Shown here in pieces: positions 53,808 to 63,690 of a stretch of 64,000 nucleotides of DNA. This DNA is from Peribacillus faecalis. Lineage in GTDB: Bacteria > Bacillota > Bacilli > Bacillales > DSM-1321. Below the pieces are notes generated by a model. It did no database searches. It saw only the letters and a list, made by a program, of their open reading frames with translations, and was not told the DNA's origin. How positions within the stretch are numbered: position 1 is the stretch's first letter; every line of letters begins with the position of its first letter. The DNA is taken from NCBI RefSeq assembly GCF_014712675.1, contig NZ_JACXSI010000005.1, forward strand, positions 30,030 to 94,029, given 5' to 3'. A program made the translations under genes and the position numbers.

Positions 53808-54170
53808 TTAAATTTGTAATACGCGTCTTATTGCATCTGTCACTCTTAACTCATCAAATGGTTTGACAATAAAGTCTTTCGCGCCTGCTTCGATAGCTTC
53901 TACGACCATTTTTTGTTGTCCCATAGCAGAACACATGATAATTTTAGCATCCGGGAATTCTTTTCTTATTTCTTTTACTGCTTCAAGCCCGCTCATCTCG
54001 GGCATCGTAATATCCATCGTAACAAGATCAGGCTGATGTTCCCGGTACATTTCTATAGCTTGTCTGCCATTCTCCGCTTCTCCGACAATATTATGTTCAG
54101 CTTTTATAAAAATATTAGATAAAGTCATTCTCATAAACTTTGCATCATCTACAATTAATACTCTTGCCAT
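53808..54170 (-). CDS. yneI: CheY-like single-domain response regulator YneI (CcdB)
   Basis: Receiver-domain protein of 120 residues with no output domain. The acidic pair is in VDDAKFM, the phospho-acceptor Asp in LVTMDITMPEMSG (about residue 53), and the conserved Thr/Ser and Lys in MCSAMGQ and FIVKPF. It sits between ccdA and ccdC as in B. subtilis, where its partner kinase is not known. ATG at 54170 with GGAGG 7 nt upstream, which trims ten residues from the longest frame. Confidence 0.93.
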   Translation of the reverse strand: MARVLIVDDAKFMRMTLSNIFIKAEHNIVGEAENGRQAIEMYREHQPDLVTMDITMPEMSGLEAVKEIRKEFPDAKIIMCSAMGQQKMVVEAIEAGAKDFIVKPFDELRVTDAIRRVLQI

Positions 54171-54307
54171 TGCTGGCCCTCCTCGATTCCATACCTGCAT
54201 GAAAGTTTTATTCTATGCTTTCAGAAAAGTTATTTTAACAAATATATCTCAATAAACCATAATTTTCAATTAAAATAATATTATTTCAAAGATAATGATT
54301 GACCCGT

Positions 54308-55018
54308 TCAAAAACCGGTCCAACCTCCAAAAACATTATTAACAAAGAAAGATGCTATAATTGTCATTCCATCAAAGTACAACAAGATTCCCATGAAAAT
54401 CATAATATAGCCGCCGAATTTCATAATCTTCACGTTATTATTCTTAATCCAGTTCATTTTACCGATAAAGAAAGAAAGTACTAAAAATGGAATCGCAAAT
54501 CCTAAAATATAGGCAATCATGTAAATCATTGCAGCATCAGCGTTATTTGCCGCCATAAGTAAAACCGATGCTAAAATCGGTCCTGTACAAGGCGTCCAGC
54601 CGGCCGCAAAAGCCAACCCGATTAGTATAGAACCAAAATATCCACCCGGACGATTTTTTAATACAAATTTATGATCCTTCATCATGAACGACGGCTTAAA
54701 TACGCCAATAATGACGAAACCAAAAAAGACAATTATAATTGCCCCTATTTGTCTGATCAATGTCTGATTGCTGCTGAAGAAATGTCCTATAAAAGATGTC
54801 CCATATCCTAAAACAATGAAAATAATTGAAAAGCCCAATAAAAAACATAATGTGTGCAAGAAACTTCTCTTTTGCAGCAGGGCATTTTCTTTCTTCATCT
54901 CTCCTACACTCATTCCTGTAATATAGGATAGAAAAGCCGGATATAACGGCAAACTGCATGGTGATATAAAACTTAAAAACCCGGCTCCAAACGCAAGAAA
55001 AACAGATACATCCGTCAA
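54308..55018 (-). CDS. ccdA: Thiol-disulfide interchange membrane protein CcdA
   Basis: Carries reducing power across the membrane to reduce apocytochrome c and, in spore formers, cortex-synthesis thiol enzymes. The 236 residues have six membrane segments and the two active cysteines, in [12 protein letters not shown] and TPCTGPIL. The start is TTG at 55018, with AAAGGGG 8 nt upstream. Membrane thioredoxin partners such as the YneN/ResA-like protein encoded at 20.5 kb are possible clients. Confidence 0.95.
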   Translation of the reverse strand: MTDVSVFLAFGAGFLSFISPCSLPLYPAFLSYITGMSVGEMKKENALLQKRSFLHTLCFLLGFSIIFIVLGYGTSFIGHFFSSNQTLIRQIGAIIIVFFGFVIIGVFKPSFMMKDHKFVLKNRPGGYFGSILIGLAFAAGWTPCTGPILASVLLMAANNADAAMIYMIAYILGFAIPFLVLSFFIGKMNWIKNNNVKIMKFGGYIMIFMGILLYFDGMTIIASFFVNNVFGGWTGF

Positions 55019-55247
55019 TACGATAACCCCTTTACTGTTCTATATATTTAGTTTAGCAAAATTAGGATAAAAAGGGTAAAGATTCATATATGAAGATTGT
55101 GTGAACAAAGTCCCTATTTTGAAATTTCTCCACAAAATGTTTGTATTTTTTTCCATGGATATGTATACTTATCAGGTATTGCATTACATAAATTTCAAAA
55201 TATGTGAAATTTCCAATTTTCAATATAATTATGAGGGGATTTTTGTT

Positions 55248-55400
55248 GTGTATAAAAAAGAGTTATTGCAACTGATAGAGTGTAAACGCAAGGAATTGAT
55301 TGTAATCGTATCACAATACGGATTAAATAGTTCAAGAACCATTCAATATAGCCAAGAGCTGGACTCTCTGCTGAATGTCTATAACAAAAAGGCACAGTGA
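55248..55400 (+). CDS. Spo0E-like sporulation regulatory protein
   Basis: A 50-residue two-helix protein with the SQELD motif (residues 35-39) that defines Spo0E-type aspartyl-phosphate phosphatases. These dephosphorylate Spo0A~P and delay sporulation. The start is GTG at 55248 with GAGGGG 9 nt upstream; the longer frame upstream has no ribosome site and is not family-like. Opposite in direction to all neighbours, between ccdA and the SPFH gene. B. subtilis has no such gene at this place that I recall. Confidence 0.85.
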   Translation: MYKKELLQLIECKRKELIVIVSQYGLNSSRTIQYSQELDSLLNVYNKKAQ

Positions 55401-55410
55401 CGCTAATATT

Positions 55411-55440
55411 AATCGGTGGGGAAATAAATCCCCACCGATT
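55411..55440. terminator. Bidirectional terminator between the Spo0E-like and SPFH genes
   Basis: Perfect 12-bp stem AATCGGTGGGGA / TCCCCACCGATT with a 6-nt loop between convergent genes. Confidence 0.85.
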
Positions 55441-55465
55441 TGATTTGTTAGCCTATAAATGATAA

Positions 55466-56314
55466 TCAGTTTCCTGTGTTAGTTGTCGTTTGATTAACAG
55501 GAATTTCAATTAACTGGTTTGAGCCAGTCGCCAACGGCATTTTACCGTCCCACTTTTCAATCCACTTATTTTGGATTACTTCCTGCGAAATCGATTGTTT
55601 AATAATTTCATTATACTCTGAAATCGCTTGAGCTTCTATTTTCTTCTTTTGTGCTTCAGCCTCAGCAATTTGCAGCTCAATTTGTTTTCTTTCCAGTTCC
55701 TGAGAAGCTTCTACCCTTTTATCAATAGCAGCCTGAGTACTCTCGTCCGGTTGCGGAACACCTAAAGTAAGGTTTTCCACAATGAAGCCAAGATCTTTAA
55801 TATCCTCTGAAAATATATTTTGCACCTCTACCGCTGCCTCTGATGATCTTTCTCCATAAGTATCAATAACCGAAAACTTCGAAATCGCCTTTCGTCCTGC
55901 ATCCCAAAGTCTTGTTCGCAAGTAAGACGCCTCTATTTCTTCAACGGGTATCGGGCCAAACTTATTAAAGACATCGACTACTTTGTCCGGTTGCACACTA
56001 TACGTAAATGCAAAATCAATCGTTACATTTTTACCGTCGGAAGTGGCTACTTGAATATCTTTATAATCAACGGTCTGCATTCGAATCGGATATTCCGTTA
56101 CTTTATCGAAAAGCCCCACTAAATGCCAGCCTTGTGTCAATGTCTCTTCTTGAACCCCGCCATTAGGGCTATAGACGACGCCTACGTATCCATTCGGTAT
56201 TTGTTTAATAAATAACGATAGAATTACTATACCGGCTGCCAGAGCAACAGCTATAATTATTCCCCCAATTATTTTCCTGTTATTTTTCTTCTTGATTGGC
56301 GTTACATTCTCCAT
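55466..56314 (-). CDS. SPFH/prohibitin family membrane protein
   Basis: A 282-residue protein with a short cytosolic start, one membrane helix (about residues 15-37) and an SPFH (band 7) domain (GYVGVVYSPNGGVQEETLTQG, then prohibitin-like RTRLWDAGRKAIS). A coiled coil rich in Glu, Ala and Lys (about residues 205-245) follows. Such proteins form membrane scaffolds and often regulate proteases. Its start lies inside the preceding 56-codon gene (35-bp overlap), so the two are probably translated together. Ribosome site AGAGGGGG 9 nt upstream. Confidence 0.88.
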   Translation of the reverse strand: MENVTPIKKKNNRKIIGGIIIAVALAAGIVILSLFIKQIPNGYVGVVYSPNGGVQEETLTQGWHLVGLFDKVTEYPIRMQTVDYKDIQVATSDGKNVTIDFAFTYSVQPDKVVDVFNKFGPIPVEEIEASYLRTRLWDAGRKAISKFSVIDTYGERSSEAAVEVQNIFSEDIKDLGFIVENLTLGVPQPDESTQAAIDKRVEASQELERKQIELQIAEAEAQKKKIEAQAISEYNEIIKQSISQEVIQNKWIEKWDGKMPLATGSNQLIEIPVNQTTTNTGN

Positions 56315-56450
56315 CTGTCGCTTCCCCCTCTAATTTGTTCTTTATCTTTTCGGCTTTTGAACCAACTAAGTGAAATGTAGGACTCATCAGCAGCCAAAAA
56401 CCGATCAGCAATAAAACCACAACAATCACTGACCCGATAAAAACTTTCAT
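56280..56450 (-). CDS. Small membrane protein overlapping the SPFH gene
   Basis: A 56-residue product starting KVFIGSVIVVVLLLIGFWLL, a single N-terminal membrane helix, followed by a charged tail (SKAEKIKNKLEGEATDG). It is read in a different frame from the SPFH gene and overlaps its first 35 bp. A GGGAGG site lies 11 nt upstream of the ATG. Overlap and the shared membrane location suggest that it acts with the SPFH protein. I do not recognise a family; low length keeps confidence moderate. Confidence 0.6.
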   Translation of the reverse strand: MKVFIGSVIVVVLLLIGFWLLMSPTFHLVGSKAEKIKNKLEGEATDGECNANQEEK

Positions 56451-56571
56451 CGACCCGTTTTCCTCCCTTGCCTAAAGATGAACCCACTTCCATTATTATT
56501 CTGTTTAACCTTATTTTAACTTATATACGATTGTAACACAGATAGGTTTCGTAATTCCCAAAAATAAATAA

Positions 56572-56616
56572 TAAAAAAGGACCACCCTGCGAATACATCG
56601 CGGACGGTCCCTTTTC
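56572..56616. terminator. Imperfect hairpin upstream of the small membrane protein gene
   Basis: GGACC and GGTCC arms with an inner GCG / CGC pair, flanked by an A-run and TTTT. It may end readthrough from either side. Confidence 0.45.
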
Positions 56617-56684
56617 GAAGCTTGCACACTTCTATTGAAATACAAACCAAATCATATAAAACAAGTGTTATGACTCTATATCCG

Positions 56685-56706
56685 ATAACCCTTGAAATGA
56701 AGGGGT
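56685..56706 (-). terminator. Terminator of yneF
   Basis: On the minus strand AACCCCTT and AAGGGTT arms with a 5-6 nt loop lie directly after the yneF stop codon. Confidence 0.6.
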
Positions 56707-56709
56707 TTA

Positions 56710-56925
56710 TTATTTCATTTGTTTGTTCATAGCGCTCATCATTTGATTGATTTTCTTTTGGGATGGTTTCATTCCCATTTGCATCATCATCATTCTTAAC
56801 ATTTGTTCGTTAATTGGCGGATTTTTTTTCAAGTAGTCCATCATGTATTTACGCGCGATGAAAAATCCGATTGCTATACCAGCAATAAGCGCTACGATAG
56901 CTGCGACCCATACTTGCCAAGTCAT
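56710..56925 (-). CDS. yneF: UPF0154 membrane protein YneF
   Basis: A 71-residue protein with one N-terminal membrane helix and the highly conserved tail [20 protein letters not shown] and [20 protein letters not shown] typical of YneF/UPF0154. Function unknown. The ATG at 56925 has AAGGAGG 8 nt upstream; the 21 upstream residues in the open frame are not part of the family. It follows sirA, as yneF follows yneE in B. subtilis. Confidence 0.95.
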   Translation of the reverse strand: MTWQVWVAAIVALIAGIAIGFFIARKYMMDYLKKNPPINEQMLRMMMMQMGMKPSQKKINQMMSAMNKQMK

Positions 56926-57009
56926 AGGTAATTCCTCCTTCAAGTTGTCTATTATTAGTGTACTAGACCAATCGCTATTATACAACAAACTGCAAGCATT
57001 TTGTTAGCT

Positions 57010-57462
57010 TTATATTAATTTTCTCTCTTTTATTGGTTTTAACCAGCCATATCGCTCACTTTTTAAATCGACAGCCAAAAAACTATTGGCACATTTTCGT
57101 ATGCATTCGAATAAAATCGTTTCCGCTTCATAGTTGCCTTCAGCAGACAGAATCATAACCCTATTATGTATCCGAAGCTTCGCAGAGCTTTTTATATTGC
57201 CGTTCTTTTCTTTTTGTATGACATAGTAAACATCATCTATATAGCGAATATTGCCATTATACTTCATCTCTTGATTAATATACTGCTTCAAAACATACGT
57301 CGGCAAGCGTTTTGTCACAAACAAAATTTGGCGTCCGATAATCCAAGAGCTTTTTCCGGCAGATGAACTGAAATCTTTAAATAATATATACAGCAAGTGT
57401 TCCTTGCCCAAATAATCAGAAGCATATTGATCTTTCATTAGATATATTTGATAATGTCTCAC
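57010..57462 (-). CDS. sirA: Sporulation inhibitor of replication SirA (YneE)
   Basis: SirA binds domain I of DnaA and stops new replication rounds when cells commit to sporulation. The 150-residue product starts RHYQIYLMKDQYASDYLGKE, which parallels the N-terminus of B. subtilis SirA. The GTG at 57462 is chosen for that match and because AGGG lies 9 nt upstream; the longer open frame adds an unlikely 28 residues. Place between tkt and yneF is conserved. In B. subtilis Spo0A controls it. Confidence 0.88.
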   Translation of the reverse strand: MRHYQIYLMKDQYASDYLGKEHLLYILFKDFSSSAGKSSWIIGRQILFVTKRLPTYVLKQYINQEMKYNGNIRYIDDVYYVIQKEKNGNIKSSAKLRIHNRVMILSAEGNYEAETILFECIRKCANSFLAVDLKSERYGWLKPIKERKLI

Positions 57463-57595
57463 AAGCATCATCCCTATCATTTTCTTTATAAAAAGTATAT
57501 AAAGAAACCGATAAAGAAATTGTTGATTTTTGTTAAAAAAAGACACTAGTTTTGTCGAGTCGCTGTATTTTGATGCAATTTAATATTTAAAAATA

Positions 57596-57627
57596 GAAAA
57601 TCCCTACCTTTATAGGTAAGGATCTTC
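57596..57627 (-). terminator. Terminator of tkt
   Basis: On the minus strand ATCCTTACCT and AGGTAGGGAT form a stem with one mismatch and a 4-nt loop, followed by TTTTC, after the tkt stop codon. Confidence 0.75.
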
Positions 57628-57638
57628 TATCGAAAAAC

Positions 57639-59642
57639 TTATTTTGTCATTAAAGCTTTCACTTTAGCTACTACATTTTCTGTAGTAAAACCGTACTCTG
57701 CCATTACTTTTTCCCCAGGAGCTGATGCACCCCATTGATCAATCGCAAGCACTTCACCTTCGTTGCCGACATATTTATGCCAGCCGAAAGATGCCGCCAT
57801 TTCGATACCTAAACGTTTTGTAACTGCAGGAGGCAATACAGAATCTTTGTATTCCTGTGTTTGTTTTTCGAAACGATCCCAAGAAGGCATGCTGACTACT
57901 GCAACATCAATACCATCTTTAGCTAATTCTTTTTGAGCAGAAATTGCCAGAGATACTTCTGAACCTGAAGCCATTAACAAGGCATCTGCTGTTTCTTTTT
58001 CCGAACGAGATACAACATAAGCACCTTTTGATACGCCTTCATAAGCAGCTTCAGCTGATTGTGCAAGCGTTGGAAGGTTTTGACGAGTCAATACTAACAC
58101 ACTTGGCGTATCTGTTGATTCAATTGAAAGCTTCCATGCTGCTGCTGTTTCATTCGCGTCTGCCGGACGAAGAACAGATAATCCAGGCATAGTACGCAAT
58201 GACGGAAGTTGTTCGATTGGCTCATGCGTCGGTCCGTCTTCACCAACTGCAATGCTGTCATGTGTAAATACATATGTGACAGGAAGTTGCATTAAAGCAG
58301 CCAGACGAATTGCCGGACGTAAGTAATCAGAGAACACGAAGAACGTTCCTCCGTACACTTTTAAACCGCCATGCAACGCCATACCGTTCAATGCTGCACC
58401 CATTGCGAATTCGCGTACACCAAACCAAATATTGCGGCCTTGGAATTGACCTGGCAAGAAATCTTCTGTACCTTTGATCAATGTTTTGTTAGAGCCGGCA
58501 AGGTCTGCAGAACCTCCGAAGAATGACGGAAGATTTTTCGCGATTCCATTTAACACCTCGCTGCTTGATTGACGGGATGCAATACTGCTTCCTTCTTCAT
58601 AGACAGGAATATCTTTGTCCCACCCTTCCGGAAGAACGTTGTTGATAGCCGCTTCCAATTCGCCTGCAAGCTCCGGATATTTTTCTTTATAAGATGCGAA
58701 TAGCTCGTTCCATGCTTCTTCTTTTGCAGTTCCATCTTTGATGCAAGACTCTTCAAAATGTGCATAAACTTCGCTTGGTACATGGAAGTCTTCCTCAAAT
58801 GTCCATTTGTAAGCTTCTTTTGTCAATTTAAGCTCATCAGCTCCAAGCGGCGCACCATGAACATCAGATTTACCTGATTTATTAGGAGAACCATAACCGA
58901 TAACTGTTTTCACTTCGATCATCGTAGGTCGTTCCAAGTCACTTTTCGCTAACTCAATAGCTTTAGATAACTCTTCTATATCATTGCCGTCTGTTACTTT
59001 AATATATTGCCATCCATAAGCTTTATAACGTTCTTCGATGCTTTCAGAGAAAGATTGGCTCAAATCTCCGTCTAATGAAATATCATTTGAATCGTACATT
59101 ACGATTAAACGACCTAATTTTAAGTGACCGGCCAATGAAGAAGCTTCCGCAGAAACACCTTCCATTAAATCCCCGTCACCGCAAATGCTGTATGTAAAGT
59201 GATCAACCACATTATACTCGTCACGATTGTATGTTGCTGCTAGGTGACGTTCAGCCATAGCCATACCAACCGCCATTGAAATACCTTGTCCTAGAGGACC
59301 AGTTGTTGCTTCAACGCCCACTGTGTGGCCATATTCAGGATGCCCTGGTGTTTTGCTTCCCCATTGGCGGAAATTCTTCAAGTCTTCAATAGTCAGTCCA
59401 TAACCGGATAAGTGCAATAAGCTATATAACAACATAGAACCATGACCTGCTGATAAAACGAAACGGTCTCTGTTAAACCATTCCGGGTTTTTCGGGCTAT
59501 GGTTCATATATTGCGTCCAAAGCGTATACGCCATTGGCGCAGCTCCCATCGGCATACCTGGATGTCCGGAATTCGCTTTTTCGATTGCATCAATTGATAA
59601 TGTACGGATTGAATTTATGGATAATTCATCTATTTTTTTCAA
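57639..59642 (-). CDS. tkt: Transketolase
   Basis: Thiamine-diphosphate enzyme of the pentose phosphate pathway that moves two-carbon units between sugar phosphates. Conserved are [13 protein letters not shown], the ThDP motif GDGDLMEG, and [12 protein letters not shown]. With TTG at 59642 as start the length is 667 residues, the usual size; AAGGAAG lies 8 nt upstream. An earlier in-frame TTG at 59663 falls on that ribosome site. Single gene with its own terminator. Confidence 0.97.
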   Translation of the reverse strand: MKKIDELSINSIRTLSIDAIEKANSGHPGMPMGAAPMAYTLWTQYMNHSPKNPEWFNRDRFVLSAGHGSMLLYSLLHLSGYGLTIEDLKNFRQWGSKTPGHPEYGHTVGVEATTGPLGQGISMAVGMAMAERHLAATYNRDEYNVVDHFTYSICGDGDLMEGVSAEASSLAGHLKLGRLIVMYDSNDISLDGDLSQSFSESIEERYKAYGWQYIKVTDGNDIEELSKAIELAKSDLERPTMIEVKTVIGYGSPNKSGKSDVHGAPLGADELKLTKEAYKWTFEEDFHVPSEVYAHFEESCIKDGTAKEEAWNELFASYKEKYPELAGELEAAINNVLPEGWDKDIPVYEEGSSIASRQSSSEVLNGIAKNLPSFFGGSADLAGSNKTLIKGTEDFLPGQFQGRNIWFGVREFAMGAALNGMALHGGLKVYGGTFFVFSDYLRPAIRLAALMQLPVTYVFTHDSIAVGEDGPTHEPIEQLPSLRTMPGLSVLRPADANETAAAWKLSIESTDTPSVLVLTRQNLPTLAQSAEAAYEGVSKGAYVVSRSEKETADALLMASGSEVSLAISAQKELAKDGIDVAVVSMPSWDRFEKQTQEYKDSVLPPAVTKRLGIEMAASFGWHKYVGNEGEVLAIDQWGASAPGEKVMAEYGFTTENVVAKVKALMTK

Positions 59643-59762
59643 AACTTCATCTTCCTTTCGCAATATAGTTTTCCTCTTCTAATATTATATTTCTTATACA
59701 AGAAAGACAACCTAAAATATCACATTTAATAAATTGATATGGCACTATTTCAGAGAAACGTA

Positions 59763-59795
59763 AAAAAAAGAATGCCTCAATGACATTCTTTTTTA
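59763..59795. terminator. Terminator after the yneA-yneB-ynzC operon
   Basis: AAAAAAAGAATG and CATTCTTTTTTT arms with a small loop lie between the ynzC stop codon and tkt. Confidence 0.8.
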
Positions 59796-59805
59796 CAAAA
59801 ATGAT

Positions 59806-60042
59806 TTAGTGTAATCGTTTTCTCTCTTCTTGTATCTTCTTCACTCGGTCAGGAGTAACATCATTTCCTTCTGGATCGATAATTTTCAGATGTTCGATTG
59901 TATCTGACATTGACTGTCTAAAGGTACGTAAATACTCACTTCTTAATTTTGATTGTTCTTTTGCTTCTGCCGGCGTTAATCCTGTAGATTTAGATTTTTT
60001 GGCAAGCTCATTAATACGAGCGATTTTTTCTTTTGGTAACAT
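59806..60042 (-). CDS. ynzC: DUF896 protein YnzC
   Basis: A 78-residue helical protein of the UPF0291/DUF896 family, third gene of the SOS-induced yneA operon in B. subtilis. IARINELAKKSK and LTPAEAKEQSKLRSEYL are the family hallmark. It forms a helical hairpin of unknown function. ATG after AAAGGAG; downstream of yneB by 72 bp. Confidence 0.95.
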   Translation of the reverse strand: MLPKEKIARINELAKKSKSTGLTPAEAKEQSKLRSEYLRTFRQSMSDTIEHLKIIDPEGNDVTPDRVKKIQEERKRLH

Positions 60043-60114
60043 AGGAAAGCTCCTTTATATCTTGTTTCTATATAGAGACATGTTATAAGAAATCGGAAGA
60101 TGTTTCAAGTTAAA

Positions 60115-60807
<693 letters not shown>

Positions 60808-60812
60808 TCAAA

Positions 60813-61127
60813 TTATTCATTCGCAGTCATAGTAAGATGCGTTTGAACTTCATCTGACACCGGAATCAGTATAACATCTCCCGCTTTAATATTTGAATCA
60901 TTTAGTTCGTTCAATTGTTTCACCTGAACGATAAATGAAGAAATATCCATTCTATCATAATTGTATTCTTCAGCAAGTTCCCACAGTGTATCACCATGTT
61001 TAATTGTTACTTCTATGTAGTTTTCAGAATTCCCAGCGCTAAATTTATATACGAATATGAATGCGAACAATAAAATAACTGTAATTAATGCGAACGAAAA
61101 AGAATTTCTCATAATAAATTGTTTCAT
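60813..61127 (-). CDS. yneA: SOS cell-division inhibitor YneA
   Basis: Extracytoplasmic inhibitor that delays septation during the SOS response. The 104 residues have an N-terminal membrane/signal segment (about residues 9-28) and a LysM domain (VTIKHGDTLWELAEEYN to GDVILIPV) that binds peptidoglycan. The ATG at 61127 has AAGGAG 10 nt upstream. Divergent from lexA and preceded by three LexA boxes, one inside its own promoter spacer. Confidence 0.94.
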   Translation of the reverse strand: MKQFIMRNSFSFALITVILLFAFIFVYKFSAGNSENYIEVTIKHGDTLWELAEEYNYDRMDISSFIVQVKQLNELNDSNIKAGDVILIPVSDEVQTHLTMTANE

Positions 61128-61147
61128 TATAACCAATCTCCTTTTTA

Positions 61148-61161
61148 CGAATGTATGTTCT
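61148..61161. promoter_or_regulatory. LexA box 1
   Basis: CGAATGTATGTTCT matches the Bacillus SOS consensus CGAAC-RNRY-GTTCG at 12 of 14 positions. It lies just downstream of the predicted yneA start point. Confidence 0.75.
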
Positions 61162-61175
61162 GTTTTTATAAACTC

Positions 61176-61204
61176 ATTATAATACGAACAATTGTTCTAG
61201 TCAA
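61176..61204 (-). promoter_or_regulatory. SigA promoter of yneA
   Basis: On the minus strand TTGACT (-35) and TATAAT (-10) are 17 bp apart, a near-consensus promoter. LexA box 2 fills its spacer. Confidence 0.85.
61185..61198. promoter_or_regulatory. LexA box 2
   Basis: CGAACAATTGTTCT contains the full CGAAC and GTTC core and lies between the -35 and -10 of the yneA promoter. Confidence 0.85.
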
Positions 61205-61212
61205 CAGCTATT

Positions 61213-61226
61213 CAAACATATGTTTG
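61213..61226. promoter_or_regulatory. LexA box 3
   Basis: CAAACATATGTTTG is a perfect palindrome close to the SOS consensus. It overlaps the -35 of the lexA promoter, as expected for autoregulation. Confidence 0.75.
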
Positions 61227-61252
61227 TATCTTTTGCCAACGCATGGTATACT
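61224..61252 (+). promoter_or_regulatory. SigA promoter of lexA
   Basis: TTGTAT (-35, 61224-61229) and TATACT (-10, 61247-61252) are 17 bp apart, upstream of the lexA ATG at 61285. Confidence 0.8.
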
Positions 61253-61284
61253 AAGGAAAAGCTAAGTAGAGACGAGGTGTATGC

Positions 61285-61908
61285 ATGAGTAAATTATCAA
61301 AGCGTCAGCAAGATATTCTTGATTTTATTAAGCAAGAAGTAAAGCAAAAAGGCTATCCGCCTTCCGTCAGGGAAATCGGTCTTGCGGTCGGACTGGCATC
61401 CAGCTCTACCGTGCATGGTCATCTGGAACGATTGGAAACAAAAGGTTTCATTCGAAGAGACCCTACAAAACCTAGAGCAATTGAGATTCTTGAGTCAGAA
61501 GAAGAAATGATGATACCTAAAAGCAAGGTTGTAAATGTTCCTTTAGTCGGAAAGGTCACAGCCGGACACCCTATAACAGCAATCGAGAATGTTGAAGAAT
61601 ACTTTCCGCTACCTGAGCACTTAGCCGGGTATGATCAGCAAGTTTTTATGTTGGAAATTGTCGGAGAGAGCATGATAGAGGCCGGCATTCATGACGGCGA
61701 TTATGTCATTGTCCGTCAGCAAAACACTGCTCAAAACGGCGATATTGTTGTAGCGATGACAGATGAAAACGAAGCAACCGTCAAACGTTTCTTTAAAGAG
61801 ACAAATTACATTCGTCTTCAACCGGAAAACTCTGCAATGGAGCCTATCATTCTAAATAATGTATCCATTCTTGGCAAAGTAATCGGATTGTATCGCGAAA
61901 TACATTAA
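61285..61908 (+). CDS. lexA: SOS repressor LexA
   Basis: Represses SOS genes and self-cleaves when stimulated by RecA filaments. The 207 residues have an N-terminal winged helix (recognition [16 protein letters not shown]), the Ala-Gly cleavage site in VTAGHP, the catalytic Ser in GESMIEAGI and the Lys in ATVKRF. ATG with GAGGTG 8 nt upstream. Divergent from yneA with three operators between; followed by a strong terminator. Confidence 0.98.
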   Translation: MSKLSKRQQDILDFIKQEVKQKGYPPSVREIGLAVGLASSSTVHGHLERLETKGFIRRDPTKPRAIEILESEEEMMIPKSKVVNVPLVGKVTAGHPITAIENVEEYFPLPEHLAGYDQQVFMLEIVGESMIEAGIHDGDYVIVRQQNTAQNGDIVVAMTDENEATVKRFFKETNYIRLQPENSAMEPIILNNVSILGKVIGLYREIH

Positions 61909-61951
61909 AAAAAGGGAGTTTCTCTATTAATATGAGAAACTCCCTTTTTTT
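61907..61951. terminator. Bidirectional terminator between lexA and the peptidase gene
   Basis: Perfect 14-bp stem AAAGGGAGTTTCTC / GAGAAACTCCCTTT with flanking A and T runs, between convergent genes. Confidence 0.9.
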
Positions 61952-61972
61952 ATTCTATTAATTTTACTATTT

Positions 61973-62890
61973 TTATTTGATAATTAAGTGTTCAGCTTTT
62001 ACCCAATGACTATTGCCAAGATCTACCCAGCCATCGCTATAATAATAAACTCTATAAGCAGTCGGCCCATAAATTCTGCCTACGTACTCCCCATTAGGAC
62101 CTGAATATACGTTTACCCCAAGCCCTGAACTATATTTAGATGAAGCAGTATATCTTTTATAATTCATATTTTCCTCTTTAACCCATTGATTATTACCAAT
62201 GTTCAACCATCCGTCATACTCTAAATTTACAATATATGGAATTTTCTTTGTGATTACCCCAACGTACGTTCCATTTGGCACATTGTAAATATTTATCCCA
62301 TATCCATCCGGGTACTTTGATGTTGCTTCCCCGATACCTGAATATGGATTTTGATAAGATGCTTGAACATATTCACCATTCAATACATTTCTCGGATTAA
62401 TTGAATGAGATGGACTTCTTGAGAAATTACCCTGGTGAACTTCAAAATGTAAATGTGGTCCAGTAGAATCCCCTGTATTACCCAAATTTCCGATTACTTG
62501 GCCTTGCGATACTGTCTGATCTACCGAAACATTAATACTATTCAAATGAGCATAAACAGTTGTATAAATTTCTCCAGAACTCAATACATGCTTAATATAA
62601 ATAACATTTCCAAAACTGCCATTACAAGATGCGTTTCCTTCATAACATCCACCAGATGCACGAGTCACTATACCATCGGCAGAAGCAACAACTTGTGTTC
62701 CTCTCACATTGCCATAATCAATTCCATGATGAAAGGTACCCCATCTAGTTCCATATTCAGAAGTAACTGTTCCTGATGTCGGTATAATCAGACTATTAGA
62801 AGCAGCTTCTGTACCACTAGGTTTCCCTCCAATAAACAATGTCGCCATAAGACCTAAAACAACTACAAACTTCAAACTTCTAGATGTCAA
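61973..62890 (-). CDS. Secreted M23 (LytM) family peptidase with SH3-like tail
   Basis: Probable cell-wall endopeptidase. After a Sec signal peptide (about residues 1-30) comes a LytM domain with the zinc ligands HHGIDYG (HxxxD) and GPHLHFEVH (HxH). Two SH3-like repeats fill the C-terminal third, each ending in a similar block (NIGNNQWVKEENM and DLGNSHWVKAEHL), likely for wall binding. The start is taken as TTG at 62890, with CAGGAGG 6 nt upstream; the ATG at 62926 has a poor site. It is not part of the conserved lexA operon region and may be an addition. Confidence 0.9.
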   Translation of the reverse strand: MTSRSLKFVVVLGLMATLFIGGKPSGTEAASNSLIIPTSGTVTSEYGTRWGTFHHGIDYGNVRGTQVVASADGIVTRASGGCYEGNASCNGSFGNVIYIKHVLSSGEIYTTVYAHLNSINVSVDQTVSQGQVIGNLGNTGDSTGPHLHFEVHQGNFSRSPSHSINPRNVLNGEYVQASYQNPYSGIGEATSKYPDGYGINIYNVPNGTYVGVITKKIPYIVNLEYDGWLNIGNNQWVKEENMNYKRYTASSKYSSGLGVNVYSGPNGEYVGRIYGPTAYRVYYYSDGWVDLGNSHWVKAEHLIIK

Positions 62891-63272
62891 AATTATCCTC
62901 CTGTTGTTCGTTTGAAACGGTTTCATCGTTCATAGACTTTTCTATTTTCATAATTTTACAAATTAAATCTACTGTTTCATAAGCTACCGTTGAACAATAT
63001 ACTTCATGGCTTATAGTAGATTTTCTTTTCTGATTGAGCATCTTTAAAGAAAGAAAATAATTTGTAAGCTATGAAGCATAGAAACTATGAAAATGTAATT
63101 TAAGGATAACAACTATTATTTTATTTGAAAAATATTTTGACTTCGAAAATAGAATCCGTATAGATTGTTACATTTTTTTAATAAAAATTACTAAATGTAA
63201 TGATTTTGTTATAATTATAATGATAGAATAATCATACTTTTCATTTCTTAAAAACCAGGAGAAAAAAATAAC
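62891..63272. other. AT-rich intergenic region
   Basis: No ORF, repeat or recognisable site was seen, apart from the expected promoter of the M23 peptidase gene on the minus strand. Confidence 0.5.
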
Positions 63273-63298
63273 CGTTGAAAAAAATGACTTTTTCAACG
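63273..63298. terminator. Hairpin downstream of the broken receptor gene
   Basis: CGTTGAAAAA and TTTTTCAACG are exact complements with a 6-nt loop. It probably was the terminator of the decayed gene to its right. Confidence 0.6.
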
Positions 63299-63339
63299 AC
63301 CTTCAACTTGCATGGGAATTTTTAAAAATAATTATAACA

Positions 63340-63690
63340 AGTGATAACACTTGTATCTACTAACAATGTCATTTCAGATAATGATTCTGCAATTTCATAG
63401 ATCGTATCAACTAAGCAAGTGATATCAATTGCCGTTTCTCCTAAAGATATTGTTACTTAATATAAAGGTGTCTCTCTTAGGTTTGCAATTAACTCCTCAT
63501 ACTGTTCCGAAAAAAATTTTTTTCGCAATCGAAATGGCTTGTTCCTCAACAGCCCCTTCGACAGATTTCTTGGAGTTATTAATCATCATCCCTATTGTTA
63601 AAGCTAACAGTACGATAAACATTAATAAGACTAAGCCAATAATACGATTAGCGATTTCCTGTTTCCTCTCTGTATACCCCTTATTCTAAT
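63340..63690 (-). pseudogene. Decayed methyl-accepting chemotaxis/sensor protein gene
   Basis: On the minus strand a first segment reads KQEIANRIIGLVLLMFIVLL and ends in EEQAISIAKKI, the N-terminal membrane helix and start of the sensor domain of a chemotaxis-type receptor. After a frame change FSEQYEELIANLRETPLY follows, then a stop, and then a fragment (DTIYEIAESLSEMTLLVDTS) like the late part of a receptor. No start codon with a ribosome site is present. Internal deletion plus frameshift best explains it. Family assignment is from memory of receptor sequences. Confidence 0.5.

Noticed and set aside
56302-56493. 63-residue minus-strand frame beginning MEVGSSLGKGG
   Set aside because: Another frame over the same DNA encodes a hydrophobic-then-charged 56-residue protein with a ribosome site, which is the more likely product.
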